Translations under genes and position numbers: made by a program
NCBI GenBank assembly: GCA_025769875.1
Contig: JAGFNK010000138.1
Location: 1 to 64,000 of the forward strand
Length of the DNA stretch: 64,000 bases
Direction of reading: 5' to 3'
Source: Russula earlei
Taxonomy: Eukaryota > Basidiomycota > Agaricomycetes > Russulales > Russulaceae
Shown: piece by piece, positions 63,538 to 64,000 of the stretch
How the letters are laid out: each line of letters starts with the position of its first letter
Numbering within the stretch: position 1 is the first letter of the stretch
The notes under the pieces: generated by a model
What the model was told of the DNA's origin: nothing
Seen by the model: only the letters and a program-made list of their open reading frames with translations
The model's database searches: none

Positions 63538-64000
63538 TGTCACCGACTGGGGGCGGTGTCGCTGACAAATCGGTTCATGCGCGAGATGAGCGCAGCGAGT
63601 TGAGCGAGACACTAAGTCCTCGCGAGTTTCGGGGATCTCGGAGACGATATTGCCAAGGCAAATATGTTCCACAGAGAAGGGAAACTACGAATAAGTCTTC
63701 GCGTTGAGAAGACTTATGAGTAGTAGGAATTTCAGACGAGATGCTTGATGTCTTGCAAGCCTACAAGTCCTGAAGCAAGAAAACCAGTGATATTTCACAG
63801 GAGAACAAGCTTAGGGCTTGTCCTCGTCAATCAGCAGTCTTATATACATGTTAGATACTATATCAAATAGTATTCATGAGGTAGAGGCGAGGCGATCGAA
63901 CTGGAACACGCAGGAAACGTCTGGTATGTGCGAGGCTTATAAAAGAGTCATGAAACACGAGAGAAACTTGAGGCACGTCCGGGTAGGCTTGTCCGGTTGC
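63538..64000 (-). repeat. 5' LTR of element I (truncated by window end)
   Basis: 463 bp of the LTR, aligned to 56625-57087 with few differences. It contains the promoter box (CTTATATACA on plus, near 63838) and the self-primer at 63802-63812. Confidence 0.93.

Larger units (their letters stand above)
56625..64000 (-). mobile_element. Gypsy chromovirus I, near-complete
   Basis: 3' LTR 56625-57119, 3' ORF, pol, gag and 5' LTR (from 63538, running off the window at 64000 after 463 bp). The LTRs are almost identical over the shared part (a few differences such as CGTGCGAG/CATGCGCG), which points to a young insertion. Left flank AGTTC. It carries no insertions. Only four premature stops disrupt pol and the 3' ORF, all CGA to TGA. 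Confidence 0.94.

Overview
The window is a transposon graveyard from a filamentous fungus. An Agaricomycete-type basidiomycete is most likely: the content is Ty3/gypsy chromoviruses with chromodomains and Tf1/sushi-style self-priming sites, Ty1/copia elements, a Tc1/mariner fragment and MITEs. I cannot name a species, and I see no host gene, rRNA, tRNA or CRISPR array. Almost every base belongs to a recognisable repeat. The elements are nested, and most nesting levels can be ordered by 5-bp target-site duplications (TSDs) read directly from the sequence. Names used below: A, B, H and I are gypsy families (A1-A3 are copies of A, I2 a broken copy of I); C and J are copia families; D, E, F and G are solo-LTR families.

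Region 1 (1-28852). The base layer is gypsy element H on the minus strand. It is cut by a Tc1/mariner element (to 465), a solo LTR of family E (25874-26835) and a solo LTR of family G (534-25444). Gypsy element A1 (790-25319, TSD ACCAC) sits inside LTR G. A1 is in turn broken by three solo LTRs of family B, one solo LTR E, copia element C (2521-7218, TSD TCTAC) and a complete second A element, A2 (15064-23635, TSD CCTAC). A2's 3' LTR carries solo LTR F.

Region 2 (28853-41465). Gypsy element B (5' LTR, gag, protease) carries solo LTR D and stops at an LTR E. Next come a 114-115 bp satellite array split by an internally deleted copia element (J2), about 0.9 kb of AT-rich sequence, and fragments of a degraded I-type gypsy element (I2) separated by B and J LTRs.

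Region 3 (40483-55635). This is gypsy element A3, containing LTR D, which itself contains the nearly intact copia element J (41466-46967). A3's 5' LTR and leader are on the minus strand at 54.8-55.6 kb, but its gag-pol is on the plus strand at 47.5-53.8 kb. The two halves of one LTR D lie at the two ends, each next to a B LTR. This is the footprint of an inversion between inverted B LTRs.

Region 4 (55636-64000). A long-TIR MITE lies in remnants of a second MITE and of LTR E. The youngest-looking gypsy element, I (minus, 56625 to beyond the window), follows. It has an intact gag, a pol with two stops and an extra 3' ORF with two stops.

Cross-family patterns stand out. All four gypsy families place gag and pol in -1 register with GGATTTT in the same phase just before the gag stop. 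A, B and I each have an 11-nt primer-binding site complementary to a sequence just downstream of the TATA box in their own LTR, always beginning AAGCTT. Element I repeats its 3' polypurine tract exactly (19 nt) inside pol. A and I both carry, downstream of the chromodomain, an extra module with a helical segment and C-terminal zinc knuckles. Most premature stops are CGA to TGA, the signature of C-to-T change at CpG.
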